A stretch of 32,719 bases of DNA from positions 1-32,719 of the forward strand of contig CAMBCF010000056.1 of the NCBI GenBank assembly GCA_945864585.1. The letters are read 5' to 3'. Every line of letters begins with the position of its first letter. Within the stretch, counting starts at the first letter, position 1. The notes below the pieces were generated by a model. The model searched no databases. It was not told the DNA's origin and saw nothing but the letters and a program-made list of their open reading frames with translations. Positions 1-8,796 of the stretch are shown here, in pieces. Both the position numbers and the translations under genes were made by a program. Source of the stretch: Bordetella parapertussis (GTDB taxonomy: Bacteria > Pseudomonadota > Gammaproteobacteria > Burkholderiales > SG8-41).

Positions 1-3000
1 TTGCAGACTGCGGCGGGGCGCAGGAAGCATCACGACGGCGTTTTGTTCAAAGCGCCGCACAAGCTCGACATGCAGCACCTGGTGCCCAGCGCAACGGAAT
101 CGGCGCAAGGTTATACCACCCATACCTTTGCGGTGGAGAAGTTGCGCCGTCGCGAGGGATTTAATCTCACGGATAAGGGCACCGATCTCAAGGGGGCGCT
201 GGATCAGGCGCACTACTGCATTTGGTGCCATGAGCAAGGCAAGGATTCCTGCTCGAAAGGTCTGCTGGAGAAAGGCGCCAGCGGACGCGGCACGGCGTCA
301 TTCAAGAAAAGCCCGTTCGGCGTGGCGCTCGCCGGTTGTCCGCTCGAAGAAAAGATTTCCGAGTTTCACAAGGCCAAGTCCGAAGGCTATGCACTCGGCG
401 CGCTCGCCATCATCACCGTCGATAATCCGATGGTGGCGGCGACAGGTCACCGCATTTGCAACGACTGCATGAAGTCGTGCATCTATCAAAAGCAGGCGCC
501 GGTGGATATCCCGCAGGCGGAGACGCGCACCCTGAAAGACGTGCTGGAATTGCCATGGGGCTTCGAGATCTACAGCCTGCTGACGCGCTGGAATCCGCTC
601 AATTTGCGCAAACCTTATCCACAAGCGCCCAGCGGCAAGCGTGTGCTGATCGCAGGCATGGGGCCGGCAGGGTTTTCGCTGTCGCATTATTTGATGAACG
701 ACGGGCATACCGTGGTCGGAATTGACGGTTTGAAAATCGAGCCGCTGCCGGCGAAATTTTCCGGCGTGGATGCGCATGGGCAGCGCACGCCGTTCATGCC
801 GATCCGCGATATTCGCGATCTGTATGAGCGGCTCGACGAACGCATGATGGCCGGCTTTGGCGGCGTGGCGGAATATGGCATCACTGTGCGCTGGGACAAA
901 AACTTCTTAAAAATCATAAGGTTACTGTTAGAACGTCGTGAGCAGTTTGCGCTTTTCGGCGGCGTGCGTTTCGGTGGCACCATCACCGCCGATGAAGCCT
1001 TCGCGATGGGCTTTGATCACGTGGCGCTGGCCATCGGCGCGGGACGGCCCACGGTGCTCGATATGCCGAACGGTCTTGCGCGCGGCGTGCGCACGGCCTC
1101 GGATTTTCTGATGGCGCTGCAACTCACCGGCGCGGCCAAAACCGATTCCATCGCCAATATGCAATTGCGCCTGCCGGTGGTGATCATTGGCGGCGGACTG
1201 ACGGCCATAGACACCGCTACCGAGTCGCTCGCGTACTACCCGCTGCAAGTCGAAAAATTTCTCAAGCGTTATGAGGCGATGGCGCGCGAGCACGGCGAAA
1301 TGGCGGCGCGTCTGGCGTGGAACGAAGAAGAACGTGTTATCGCCGATGAATTTCTGGCGCACGCGTGCGCGCTGCGTTCCGAGCGCATGCGCGCCGTGGC
1401 CGAAGAACGCGCGCCGCACATCGTGGAATTGCTGCAGGGGTGGGGCGGCGCAACCATTGCTTATCGCAAGCGTTTGATCGACAGCCCCTCGTACACGCTA
1501 AACCACGAAGAAGTGCACAAAGCACTGGAAGAGGGCATACGATTTGCTGAAGGGCTGACACCACTGGCTGTGGAAATCGATCAATACGGTCACGCCTGCG
1601 CGCTCAAGGTGTCGGCTCAGGCGCGCGCGCAGGATGGCACGGCCGTCGATGGCGGCGAAGAAATCGTGATGCCGGCGCACACCATACTCATCGCGGCGGG
1701 CACGCAGCCCAATACCGTGCTGGCGCGTGAAGATGCCGCTAACTTCAAGCTCGATGGCCGTTATTTCCAGGCGCATGACGCTGCGGGTAACCCGGTATCC
1801 GCCGAGAAAGGCATATCAAAACCCAGCCAGATCAACGTCCTGTTGTCGCGGCAGGCCGATGGCCGTTGCATGAGTTATTTCGGTGACGTGCATCCCTCGT
1901 TTTTCGGCAACGTGGTCAAGGCCATCGGCAGCGCGAAGCAGGGACACCCGGTTGTGAGCCGTGTACTCGAAGCCGTAACACCCGCCGCCGCAGTCAGTGA
2001 TCGGGAATTTCTCGCGCACTTTAACCATGAACTGCGTGCGACAGTGCATGAGGTGAATCGTCTGACGCCGATGATTATTGAAGTGGTGGTGCATGCACCG
2101 CTGGCGGCGCGGCGCTTCCGGCCCGGTCAGTTTTACCGCTTGCAGAATTTCGAATCGAGCGCACCGAAAACCGAAGGCACGCGTCTCGGCATGGAGGGCC
2201 TCGCACTCACCGGCGCGTGGGTGGATCACGAACGTGGCCTGATTTCAACCATCGTGCTGGAAATGGGCGGCTCTTCCGATCTGTGCGTGGAATTGAAGCC
2301 CGGCGAACCTATCGTGCTGATGGGACCGACCGGTACGCCGACCGAAATACCTACGGATGAAACCGTGGTGCTGGTGGGCGGCGGGCTGGGCAATGCGGTA
2401 TTGCTCTCGATAGGTCAGGCGATGCGCAAGGCGGGTAGCCGGGTATTGTACTTCGCCGGCTACAAAAAAATGCTCGACCGCTACAAGGTAGCGGAAATTG
2501 AAGCCGCAGCCGATGTGGTGGTGTGGTGCTGCGACGACGAGCCGGGCTTCACGCCGGGCCGTCCGCAGGACAAGACCTTCGTCGGCAATATCGTGCAGTG
2601 TATGCATTCCTATGCGATTGGTGATCTTGGTGTGCAACCCATCCCGCTGAAAGATGCTGACCGCATCATGGCCATAGGCTCAGACCGCATGATGGCGGCG
2701 GTGGCGCGCGCGCGTCACCAGATGTTGAAACCCTTCGTGAAAGCGCAGCACTTCGGCATCGGCTCCATCAACTCACCGATGCAGTGCATGATGAAAGAAA
2801 TCTGCGCACAGTGTTTGCAGCCGCATATCGATCCTGCTACCGGCAAGACGAGCTACGTGTTCTCGTGTTTTAATCAGGATCAGCCGCTCGACAGCGTCGA
2901 CTGGAACGGGCTCAATCAGCGGCTGCGTCAGAACTCGGTGCAGGAAAAGCTCACCGCCGAGTGGCTGGATCACTGCCTGATCAAGCTAGGATTGCGGGAA

Positions 3001-3015
3001 ATGCAGCGGATTTAA
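1..3015 (+). CDS. Multi-domain FAD / Fe-S oxidoreductase (GltD-like plus PyrK/NfnA-like), 5' end cut by the window
   Basis: The frame is open from base 1 and the first codon is TTG, so the true start probably lies upstream; about 1004 residues are visible. Residues 73-160 hold Cys 73, 76, 84, 113, 153, 156 and 160, with the NP...TGHRIC..C...C pattern of the Fe-S N-terminal domain of GltD and dihydropyrimidine dehydrogenase. A first dinucleotide-binding loop (GMGPAG) is at about 219-224 and a second (IIGGG) at about 395-399. A charged, probably helical stretch (412-512) interrupts the second Rossmann unit. Residues about 677-1004 resemble ferredoxin-reductase / PyrK modules (RPGQFYRL, VGGGLGN) and end with Cys 929, 935, 938 and 956, a likely [2Fe-2S] site. 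The order matches a fused NfnL-NfnS or SudA-SudB. Inferred role: electron transfer between NAD(P)H and another carrier. A luciferase-like gene follows after 24 bp. The domain reading is firm, the substrate unknown. Confidence 0.8.
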   Translation: MQTAAGRRKHHDGVLFKAPHKLDMQHLVPSATESAQGYTTHTFAVEKLRRREGFNLTDKGTDLKGALDQAHYCIWCHEQGKDSCSKGLLEKGASGRGTASFKKSPFGVALAGCPLEEKISEFHKAKSEGYALGALAIITVDNPMVAATGHRICNDCMKSCIYQKQAPVDIPQAETRTLKDVLELPWGFEIYSLLTRWNPLNLRKPYPQAPSGKRVLIAGMGPAGFSLSHYLMNDGHTVVGIDGLKIEPLPAKFSGVDAHGQRTPFMPIRDIRDLYERLDERMMAGFGGVAEYGITVRWDKNFLKIIRLLLERREQFALFGGVRFGGTITADEAFAMGFDHVALAIGAGRPTVLDMPNGLARGVRTASDFLMALQLTGAAKTDSIANMQLRLPVVIIGGGLTAIDTATESLAYYPLQVEKFLKRYEAMAREHGEMAARLAWNEEERVIADEFLAHACALRSERMRAVAEERAPHIVELLQGWGGATIAYRKRLIDSPSYTLNHEEVHKALEEGIRFAEGLTPLAVEIDQYGHACALKVSAQARAQDGTAVDGGEEIVMPAHTILIAAGTQPNTVLAREDAANFKLDGRYFQAHDAAGNPVSAEKGISKPSQINVLLSRQADGRCMSYFGDVHPSFFGNVVKAIGSAKQGHPVVSRVLEAVTPAAAVSDREFLAHFNHELRATVHEVNRLTPMIIEVVVHAPLAARRFRPGQFYRLQNFESSAPKTEGTRLGMEGLALTGAWVDHERGLISTIVLEMGGSSDLCVELKPGEPIVLMGPTGTPTEIPTDETVVLVGGGLGNAVLLSIGQAMRKAGSRVLYFAGYKKMLDRYKVAEIEAAADVVVWCCDDEPGFTPGRPQDKTFVGNIVQCMHSYAIGDLGVQPIPLKDADRIMAIGSDRMMAAVARARHQMLKPFVKAQHFGIGSINSPMQCMMKEICAQCLQPHIDPATGKTSYVFSCFNQDQPLDSVDWNGLNQRLRQNSVQEKLTAEWLDHCLIKLGLREMQRI

Positions 3016-3039
3016 CCAACCAACCTGAAAAAGCGACTC

Positions 3040-4128
3040 ATGAAACTCGGCTACTTCACCATGCCCATCCATCCGCCGGAGCGCAATTACACGCAAACGC
3101 TGAAGGAGGATCGCGAAGCGGTTTTGCTCGCGGATAAACTCGGCTACAGCGACGCGTTCATCGGTGAACACACCACGGACGTCTGTGAAAATATTCCCTC
3201 GTGCCTAGCGTTTATCGCCAGCGTCGCGCACGAGACCAGGCAGATCAGACTCGGCAGCGGCACGGTCAACCTGCCCAACAGCCATCCGGCGGCGGTGGCG
3301 GCAAATGTGGCGATGGTCGATCACATGCTTGAGGGGCGTTTTCTGTTCGGCATCGGCCCCGGAGGATTGCGCTCCGATCAGGAAGTGTTCGGCAACATCA
3401 AGAACGATCGCACCAAAATGTTTGTTGAATCGATCAATCAGATTCTTGCCATTTGGGAAGGCCAGCCGCCGTACGATATCAAGGGCGAATTCTGGAACAT
3501 CAGCACGCGCGACACCATGATTCCCGGCGTAGGACAGGGCGTCATGCTGAAACCCTACCAACAACCGCATCCACCCATCGTGGTGACCGTGGTGGAGCCG
3601 TACTCCAAGGGCATCGTTGCCGCCGCCCAGCGCGGCTGGAAACCGATTTCGGCGAATTTTTTGCAGCCGAATTGGGTGGCAACACACTTTCCGGGCTACG
3701 AAAAAGGTTGCGAAACAGCAGGACTAACCGCCAACCGCCAGGATTGGCGCGTGTGCAAAAGCATTTTCGTTGCGGACGACGATGCGACGGCAAAGCGTTA
3801 TGCCAAAACACGCGAAGGGCCGTATGGGTTTTATTTCTGGAACTTGCTGACCAAGCGCCTGGCTCGCGGCAGCGCCAACATCTACAAGCCGGATTTGTCG
3901 ATGCCGGACTCGGCACTGACCGTGGAGTTCCTGCTCGACACGCTGGTAATTGCGGGAAGCGTGGATTCCGTTGTCGATCAAATGCTCAAATTCAGACAGA
4001 CCATCGGCGATTTTGGCACGCTGCTGTACTGCGGCCATGACTGGGTAGACCCCAAGCTTGCGCGCCGCTCGATGCAGTTGATGGCGGAGGAAGTGATGCC
4101 GAGAGTGAATGCAGCGATTCGCGGGTGA
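3040..4128 (+). CDS. LLM-class flavin-dependent oxidoreductase (bacterial luciferase-like)
   Basis: A 362-residue protein that begins MKLGYFTMPIHPP and continues with the luciferase-like TIM-barrel pattern: EDREAVLLADKLGYSDAFIGEH, then IRLGSGTVNLPNSHPAAVAANVAMVDHM, then GRFLFGIGPGG. Members use reduced FMN (or F420 in other phyla), with oxygen, for monooxygenation. The length is normal and the frame intact. The ATG at 3040 lies 24 bp after the upstream flavoprotein stop, so the two are probably co-transcribed and the flavoprotein could supply reduced flavin; that pairing is inference. No strong Shine-Dalgarno is visible. The stop lies 3 bp from the end of the convergent DUF3617 gene, with no terminator between. 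The substrate cannot be read from the sequence. Confidence 0.88.
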   Translation: MKLGYFTMPIHPPERNYTQTLKEDREAVLLADKLGYSDAFIGEHTTDVCENIPSCLAFIASVAHETRQIRLGSGTVNLPNSHPAAVAANVAMVDHMLEGRFLFGIGPGGLRSDQEVFGNIKNDRTKMFVESINQILAIWEGQPPYDIKGEFWNISTRDTMIPGVGQGVMLKPYQQPHPPIVVTVVEPYSKGIVAAAQRGWKPISANFLQPNWVATHFPGYEKGCETAGLTANRQDWRVCKSIFVADDDATAKRYAKTREGPYGFYFWNLLTKRLARGSANIYKPDLSMPDSALTVEFLLDTLVIAGSVDSVVDQMLKFRQTIGDFGTLLYCGHDWVDPKLARRSMQLMAEEVMPRVNAAIRG

Positions 4129-4131
4129 TCG

Positions 4132-4647
4132 CTACTTGTGCACGCCCTTCATCATCTTCGCCATTTCGGAGATGTTCATGGTGTGACCCCCCACGTTCAT
4201 ATCGCCGGGCTTCATGCCGGCGGGGCAGGGGCCGGCATATTTTGCTTCCTGCGTGGCGCTCGACTCGCTCATGCCGCCCATCGGCGGCGAAAATGTGGTG
4301 CGTGATTCGACGCGATAGGAAGTGTCATTGATAAAGGTCGCAACGGAATGCGACTTCATCACCGAAGTGCCGAGTTTGCAATCGGCTTCACCGATGAACT
4401 TGTTGCCGTCACGGCGCGTGGTGTTCTTGCTGCACTGCGCGCCCGCATGCTGGCTGAACGCCATCATTTCTTTTTGCACGGCTTCGTTGAGGCACATGGT
4501 CGTTTTGGCAGTATGACCTTGCGCACCTTTACCGGCTGCCGTCGCGGTGCTGGTTTCCCACAGGCCCGGTTTCATTTTGGGCATTTCCTGTGCAACCGCC
4601 AGCGTTGAGAAAAATCCGGCGAGTGCGATCAATGCAGTGCGCAGCAT
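4132..4647 (-). CDS. DUF3617 family secreted protein
   Basis: A 171-residue protein with a signal peptide: MLRTALIALAGFFSTLAVA, with likely cleavage after Ala19 (AVA|QE). The mature start contains KPGLWE, the hallmark of DUF3617. Four cysteines in the mature region (in MCLNE, AQCSK, EADCKLG and GPCPAG) suggest two disulfides in the periplasm. A Shine-Dalgarno AGGAAA precedes the ATG at 4647. It starts 18 bp downstream of prpD and is probably co-transcribed with it, but no metabolic link is evident. The family has no established biochemical function. Confidence 0.85.
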   Translation of the reverse strand: MLRTALIALAGFFSTLAVAQEMPKMKPGLWETSTATAAGKGAQGHTAKTTMCLNEAVQKEMMAFSQHAGAQCSKNTTRRDGNKFIGEADCKLGTSVMKSHSVATFINDTSYRVESRTTFSPPMGGMSESSATQEAKYAGPCPAGMKPGDMNVGGHTMNISEMAKMMKGVHK

Positions 4648-4665
4648 GGTATTTTCCTGTTGAGA

Positions 4666-6108
4666 CTAAATCGCAAATAAATCAACAAACGCATTGACCG
4701 GCGTGGCCTCAAGCTTCTTCTGATCCTTGCACAATGCGTAAATCGCGGTCCGCTGCTTGTCGGCAAAGCGCCGCGCGAGGTTAGTCCTGAACTTCGCCTC
4801 CAGCAGCGGAATGCCGTCTTTGCGGCGGCGGCGGTGGCCGATAGGGTATTCCACCGCCACGTTCGCAGTCTTGCTGCCGTCCTTGAAAAACACCTGTATC
4901 GCGTTGGCAATGGAACGCTTTTTCGGATCGAGATAATCCTGCGTCCACTGTTTGTTTTCCACGCATTCCATTTTTTCGCGCAGCGCGTCCACACGCGGGT
5001 CACGCGCGACATCCTCTTCGTAATCGGCGGCAGTGAGATTGCCCTTGATGAGGCCGATGGCGCACATGTACTGGATGCAATGGTCACGATCGGCCGGATT
5101 GTTGAGCGGGCCTTTTTTATCGATGATGCGGATCGCCGATTCGTGCGTAGTGATGACGACTTTTTTGATGTCGTGCAAGCGGTCTTTAACCGCGGGGTGC
5201 AGCGTCACCGCGCATTCGACTGCGGTCTGTGCGTGGAACTCCGCCGGGAATGAAATCTTGAACAGCACGTTTTCCATCACGTAGGAAGCGTAAGCCTGCT
5301 TCAGTATTAGGGGCTGCCCCTTGAACAGCACGTCGTAAAAGCCCCAGGTCTTGGCGGTGAGGGCAGAGGGATACCCCATCTCGCCTTTGTGCGCCATCAG
5401 CGCGAGGCGCACGGCGCGGCTGGTGGCGTCACCGGCCGCCCATGATTTACGCGAGCCCGCGTTGGGCGTGTGGCGATAGATGCGCAGCGACTGGCCGTCG
5501 ATCCATGCATTGGATACCGCGTTGACGATTTCGTCGTGGTTGCAGCCGAGCATGTGGGCGACGACGGCGGTGGACGCCACCTTTACAAGCACCACGTGGT
5601 CGATGCCGACGCGATTGAAACTATTCTCCAGCGCCATTACACCCTGAATTTCGTGCGCTTTGATCATGCCGGTCAACACCTCCCGCATGGTGAGCGGCTT
5701 TTTGCCCGCCGCGACCGCGTTGCGCGACAGCCAGTCTGCTGTCGCCAGAATACCGCCGAGGTTGTCCGACGGATGGCCCCATTCCGCAGCGAGCCAGGTA
5801 TCGTTGAAATCCAGCCAGCGGATCATGCAGCCGATGTTAAACGCCGCGCTGACCGGATCAAGCTGGTATGAGGTGCCGGGCACTTTCGCGCCATTGGGCA
5901 CTATCGTGCCGGGAACTATCGGCCCCATCAGCTTGGTGCACGCGGGGTAGGTCAAAGCCTCGAGGCCGCAGCCGAGCGTGTCCATCAGACACAGGCGCGC
6001 GGTGTTGTAGGCCTCGGCGCTTTTGATGGAATACTTTGCCGCGTAATCGGCGATGTCGGTAATTACTTTGTCGGGCTTGGGGCGGGAGTTGGATATTTGA
6101 GATGACAT
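4666..6108 (-). CDS. prpD: 2-methylcitrate dehydratase (MmgE/PrpD family)
   Basis: A 480-residue protein, close to the length of E. coli PrpD. It carries the family pattern [16 protein letters not shown] near the N-terminus, [28 protein letters not shown] at about 97-127, and PVNAFVDLF at the C-terminus. PrpD dehydrates 2-methylcitrate to 2-methyl-cis-aconitate in the cytosol. The gene lies downstream of prpC on the same strand; the 99-bp gap holds an inverted octamer-repeat hairpin. The ATG at 6108 has no clear Shine-Dalgarno. A related MmgE/PrpD enzyme with another substrate is possible, but synteny with prpC supports prpD. prpB is not in the window. Confidence 0.9.
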   Translation of the reverse strand: MSSQISNSRPKPDKVITDIADYAAKYSIKSAEAYNTARLCLMDTLGCGLEALTYPACTKLMGPIVPGTIVPNGAKVPGTSYQLDPVSAAFNIGCMIRWLDFNDTWLAAEWGHPSDNLGGILATADWLSRNAVAAGKKPLTMREVLTGMIKAHEIQGVMALENSFNRVGIDHVVLVKVASTAVVAHMLGCNHDEIVNAVSNAWIDGQSLRIYRHTPNAGSRKSWAAGDATSRAVRLALMAHKGEMGYPSALTAKTWGFYDVLFKGQPLILKQAYASYVMENVLFKISFPAEFHAQTAVECAVTLHPAVKDRLHDIKKVVITTHESAIRIIDKKGPLNNPADRDHCIQYMCAIGLIKGNLTAADYEEDVARDPRVDALREKMECVENKQWTQDYLDPKKRSIANAIQVFFKDGSKTANVAVEYPIGHRRRRKDGIPLLEAKFRTNLARRFADKQRTAIYALCKDQKKLEATPVNAFVDLFAI

Positions 6109-6136
6109 GGTGGTGTGAGAATAAGGGTTGGAATGC

Positions 6137-6211
6137 GTGAACGGGTGAACGGGTGAACGGGTAACCTCGCGCGGGTTACCCGTTCACTCGTTCACCCGTT
6201 CATTTGTTCAC
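6137..6211. repeat. Inverted array of the octamer GTGAACGG, between prpC and prpD
   Basis: The left arm (6137-6166) is three copies of GTGAACGG followed by GTAACC. The right arm (6174-6211) is GGTTAC followed by four copies of the reverse-complement octamer, with small changes. The loop is about 7 nt. The right arm contains the prpC stop codon (TCA at 6208-6210 on the plus strand). The same octamer arrays recur between sucB and lpdA and between lpdA and zapE. The element should form a long stem-loop in the prpC-prpD transcript; its function is unknown. Confidence 0.9.
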
Positions 6212-7359
6212 CGTTGAGCCAACGGCTCAAACTTGCGATTTTCCGGGCCTCTATAGAGCGCCGTAGGCCGGATAAGCTTGTTGTCCAGACGCTGTTCCAT
6301 CACGTGCGCCGCCCAGCCCGCGGTGCGCGAAATAACGAATATCGGCGTGAACATCAAGGTCGGCACGCCGAGCTTGTTGTATGACACGGCAGAGAACCAG
6401 TCGAGATTCGCAAACATGGTTTTCTCGCGCATCATCACCGCTTCGATGCGGTCGGCAATGTCGAACATTTTCATATCGCCGGTGTCCTGCGAGAGCTTGC
6501 GGGCAACTTCCTTGATGATCTTGTTGCGCGGATCGCCCACGGTGTACACCGCGTGGCCGAAGCCGATGATAGTCTCGCGCTTGCGCACACGGATGATGAT
6601 GTCGTTTTCCGCGTCATCGGGTGATTCGTAGCGGTTCATCACTTCAAAACCGACTTCGTTGGCGCCGCCGTGCTTGGGGCCACGCAGCGCACCAATGCCG
6701 CCGGTGATCGCGGAGTGCATGTCTGCTCCGGTGCTAGCCACCACGCGGCAGGCGAAGGTGGAGGCGTTGAATTCATGTTCGGCGTAGAGATTGAGCGAGG
6801 TGTGCATGGCGCGCACTGCCGGCGCCTTGGGTGCCGTACCGTGCAGCAGGTGCAGAAAATGGCCGCCGATGGAGTCGTCGTCAGTTTCCACCTCGATGCG
6901 CTTGCCGTTGGTGCTGTAGTGGTACCAATACAGCAGCATCGACCCAAACGAGGCTATCAGCCGGTCCGCGATATCGCGCGCGCCGGGCACATTGTGATCG
7001 TCTTTTTCGGGCAGCGCGCAGCCCAGTGCCGAGCAGCCCGTGCGCATCACGTCCATCGGGTGCGCCGCGGCAGGCAGGGCTTCGAGGACTTGCTTGACGG
7101 TGTGGGGCAATCCACGCAAGGTTTTGAGTCTGGCTTTGTAGTTGGCCAGCTCGGCGGCGTTGGGCAGTTTGCCGTGGATCAGGAGATAGGCAACTTCTTC
7201 GTACTCGCAGGTTTCGGCGATGTCATAAATGTCATAGCCGCAATAATGCAAATCGTTGCCGCTGCGTCCCACAGTACACAGCGCGGTGCTGCCGGCGGCT
7301 ATGCCCGACAGGGCAACGCCTCTCTTTTCGCGGGGTATGGGCGTGTCGTTGCTGCTCAT
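6208..7359 (-). CDS. prpC: 2-methylcitrate synthase
   Basis: A 383-residue citrate-synthase-fold protein. The PrpC subgroup is shown by the short N-terminus ([13 protein letters not shown]), [22 protein letters not shown] and [12 protein letters not shown], which carry the catalytic His, His and Asp. It condenses propionyl-CoA with oxaloacetate, the entry step of the 2-methylcitrate cycle. A good Shine-Dalgarno (AAGGAG) precedes the ATG at 7359. It lies between the mdh terminator and prpD. The larger, distinct gltA at 12372 shows that this is not the housekeeping citrate synthase. No promoter could be picked with confidence in the 74-bp gap that also holds the terminator. Confidence 0.95.
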   Translation of the reverse strand: MSSNDTPIPREKRGVALSGIAAGSTALCTVGRSGNDLHYCGYDIYDIAETCEYEEVAYLLIHGKLPNAAELANYKARLKTLRGLPHTVKQVLEALPAAAHPMDVMRTGCSALGCALPEKDDHNVPGARDIADRLIASFGSMLLYWYHYSTNGKRIEVETDDDSIGGHFLHLLHGTAPKAPAVRAMHTSLNLYAEHEFNASTFACRVVASTGADMHSAITGGIGALRGPKHGGANEVGFEVMNRYESPDDAENDIIIRVRKRETIIGFGHAVYTVGDPRNKIIKEVARKLSQDTGDMKMFDIADRIEAVMMREKTMFANLDWFSAVSYNKLGVPTLMFTPIFVISRTAGWAAHVMEQRLDNKLIRPTALYRGPENRKFEPLAQR

Positions 7360-7382
7360 GATGGCTCCTTGATCGTAAAGAC

Positions 7383-7419
7383 AAAAAAAGCGGATGCCCT
7401 GAGGCAGTCCGCTTTTTTT
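7383..7419 (-). terminator. Intrinsic terminator of mdh, potentially bidirectional
   Basis: The arms AAAAAAAGCGGA (7383-7394) and TCCGCTTTTTTT (7408-7419) are exact complements. They enclose an inner TGCC/GGCA stem with a CTGA loop. On the minus strand the hairpin follows the mdh stop and ends in a seven-U tract; the plus strand also has a T tract. It should isolate mdh from prpC. Confidence 0.92.
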
Positions 7420-7433
7420 ATTAAAAACAATAG

Positions 7434-8423
7434 TTACCCTAAAAGATGTTTGATCGCGTCACGCTCTTCGGTAAGTTCCTTGAGCGTCGCTTGCATGCGG
7501 CCACGGCTGAAGTCGCTGACCTCTATGCCTTTGACGATTTCAATCCTGCCGTCCTTGCACACCGCCGGGTAGCCGTACATCACGCCTTCAGGAATGCCGT
7601 AAGTGCCGTCGGACGCGAGTCCCATGCTCACCCAATCCCCGTCGCGCGTGCCGAACACCCAATCACGCACATGTTCAATGGCAGCGTTCGCGGCGCTGGC
7701 CGCTGATGACAAACCGCGTGCGTCGATAATTGCCGCGCCGCGTTTTTGTATGGTCGGGATGAAATCATTCTCCAGCCATTTCTGATCGTTGATCATCGGC
7801 CACACTTTTTGACCGTCCACTTCGGTGACGAAAATATCCGGGTACTGCGTCGAAGAATGGTTGCCCCATACGGTCAGCTTTTTCACGCCGGCTACAGGCT
7901 TGCGGACTTTTTGCGCCACCTGCGTGAGCGAGCGGTTGTGATCGAGGCGCATCATGGCGGTAAAGTTCGACGGCTTGAGGCCGGGCGCATTTTTCAGCGC
8001 AATCAGGCAATTGGTGTTGGCCGGATTGCCCACCACCAGCACTTTGACATCGCGGCTGGCGTTGTCTGACAGCGCCCTGCCTTGCGGCCCGAAAATCTTA
8101 CCGTTGGCTTCGAGCAAATCCTTGCGCTCCATGCCGGGGCCGCGCGGTCGCGCACCGACCAGCAGGGCGACATCAACATCTTTAAACGCAAGGTTCGGAT
8201 CGGAGGCCGGATTCATGCTCTGCAGCAACGGAAATGCGCAGTCGTCGAGTTCCATCATTACGCCGCGCAGGGCCTTTTGCGCTTTTTCGTCGGGAATCTC
8301 GAGCATCTGCAGAATCACAGGCTGATCTTTGCCAAGCATTTCACCGCTGGCGATACGGAACAGCAGGCTGTAGCCGATCTGGCCAGCAGCGCCGGTTACC
8401 GCCACGCGCATGGGTTTTTTCAT
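7434..8423 (-). CDS. mdh: Malate dehydrogenase
   Basis: Oxidises malate to oxaloacetate with NAD in the TCA cycle. From the ATG at 8423 the protein has 329 residues, the usual size of the proteobacterial 'long' MDH. Visible features are the NAD-binding [10 protein letters not shown] near the N-terminus, the substrate-binding arginines in [17 protein letters not shown], the GNPANTN loop, and the catalytic His in [12 protein letters not shown]. The frame continues 48 bp upstream of 8423, but the ATG at 8423 has a good Shine-Dalgarno (AGGAG) and starts at the conserved [11 protein letters not shown], so I chose it. It is transcribed divergently from sdhC, from a well-formed promoter at 8531-8559, and ends at the terminator at 7383-7419. 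Confidence 0.96.
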   Translation of the reverse strand: MKKPMRVAVTGAAGQIGYSLLFRIASGEMLGKDQPVILQMLEIPDEKAQKALRGVMMELDDCAFPLLQSMNPASDPNLAFKDVDVALLVGARPRGPGMERKDLLEANGKIFGPQGRALSDNASRDVKVLVVGNPANTNCLIALKNAPGLKPSNFTAMMRLDHNRSLTQVAQKVRKPVAGVKKLTVWGNHSSTQYPDIFVTEVDGQKVWPMINDQKWLENDFIPTIQKRGAAIIDARGLSSAASAANAAIEHVRDWVFGTRDGDWVSMGLASDGTYGIPEGVMYGYPAVCKDGRIEIVKGIEVSDFSRGRMQATLKELTEERDAIKHLLG

Positions 8424-8530
8424 AGTGAAACTCCTGGAGTTCGGGTCTTGAAAAATGCGCGCCGACCGCATTTGGTGTAGTCAAAAACACAACGCCGGCC
8501 GCGCGCACGAGAGCATGCAAATGAGGGGCG

Positions 8531-8559
8531 ATGATAGCTAACCCCCATTGCGGGGTCAA
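8531..8559 (-). promoter_or_regulatory. sigma70 promoter for mdh
   Basis: Read on the minus strand: -35 TTGACC (8559-8554), a 17-nt spacer, and -10 TATCAT (8536-8531). Both boxes match consensus at 5 of 6 positions with ideal spacing. The start of transcription should lie near 8524, giving a leader of about 100 nt before the mdh ATG. Confidence 0.72.
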
Positions 8560-8660
8560 CTTTTACGCGGCGTTCACGCACCCTGTTCGAGCGCTTGGAG
8601 CACATGATTAGCATTACCCGCTCAGCGCAACTTAGGGTGTTGCGCGGCGCCATTTTGCTG

Positions 8661-8689
8661 TTCCGCAACATGCGGAAAGCTGGTAGAAT
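8661..8689 (+). promoter_or_regulatory. Putative sdh operon promoter with overlapping palindromic operator
   Basis: An extended -10 element TGGTAGAAT lies at 8681-8689 (TGn plus a 5 of 6 match to TATAAT). The -35 position, 17 bp upstream (8661-8666, TTCCGC), is weak. Exactly there lies the perfect palindrome TTCCGCA-ACA-TGCGGAA (8661-8677), well placed for an activator or repressor. The leader to sdhC would be about 100 nt. The promoter call is moderate; the palindrome is certain. Confidence 0.5.
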
Positions 8690-8796
8690 TTTAAAAACCG
8701 GCGCAACTGTGGCGCAACCACGTATTCGCTGTTGTAGCAGCGTTCCCTTGTGCTTGCCAGTCTGCCGTCGAACTGACCACCGAAAGAAGTTATGTG

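Larger units (their letters stand above)
8424..8796. other. Divergent mdh / sdhC control region (373 bp, no gene)
   Basis: This non-coding stretch holds the mdh promoter (8531-8559), an inverted repeat GCGCAAC-7nt-GTTGCGC (8625-8645), a perfect palindrome over the sdh promoter (8661-8677), and a direct repeat of GCGCAAC at 8701 and 8712. No regulator gene lies here; in some Burkholderiales a gntR gene sits at the mdh-sdh junction. I see no tRNA or convincing small ORF. Confidence 0.75.

Noticed and set aside
8424-8796. A gntR regulator between mdh and sdhC, as in some Burkholderiales
   Set aside because: The 373-bp gap is too short and contains no coding frame.
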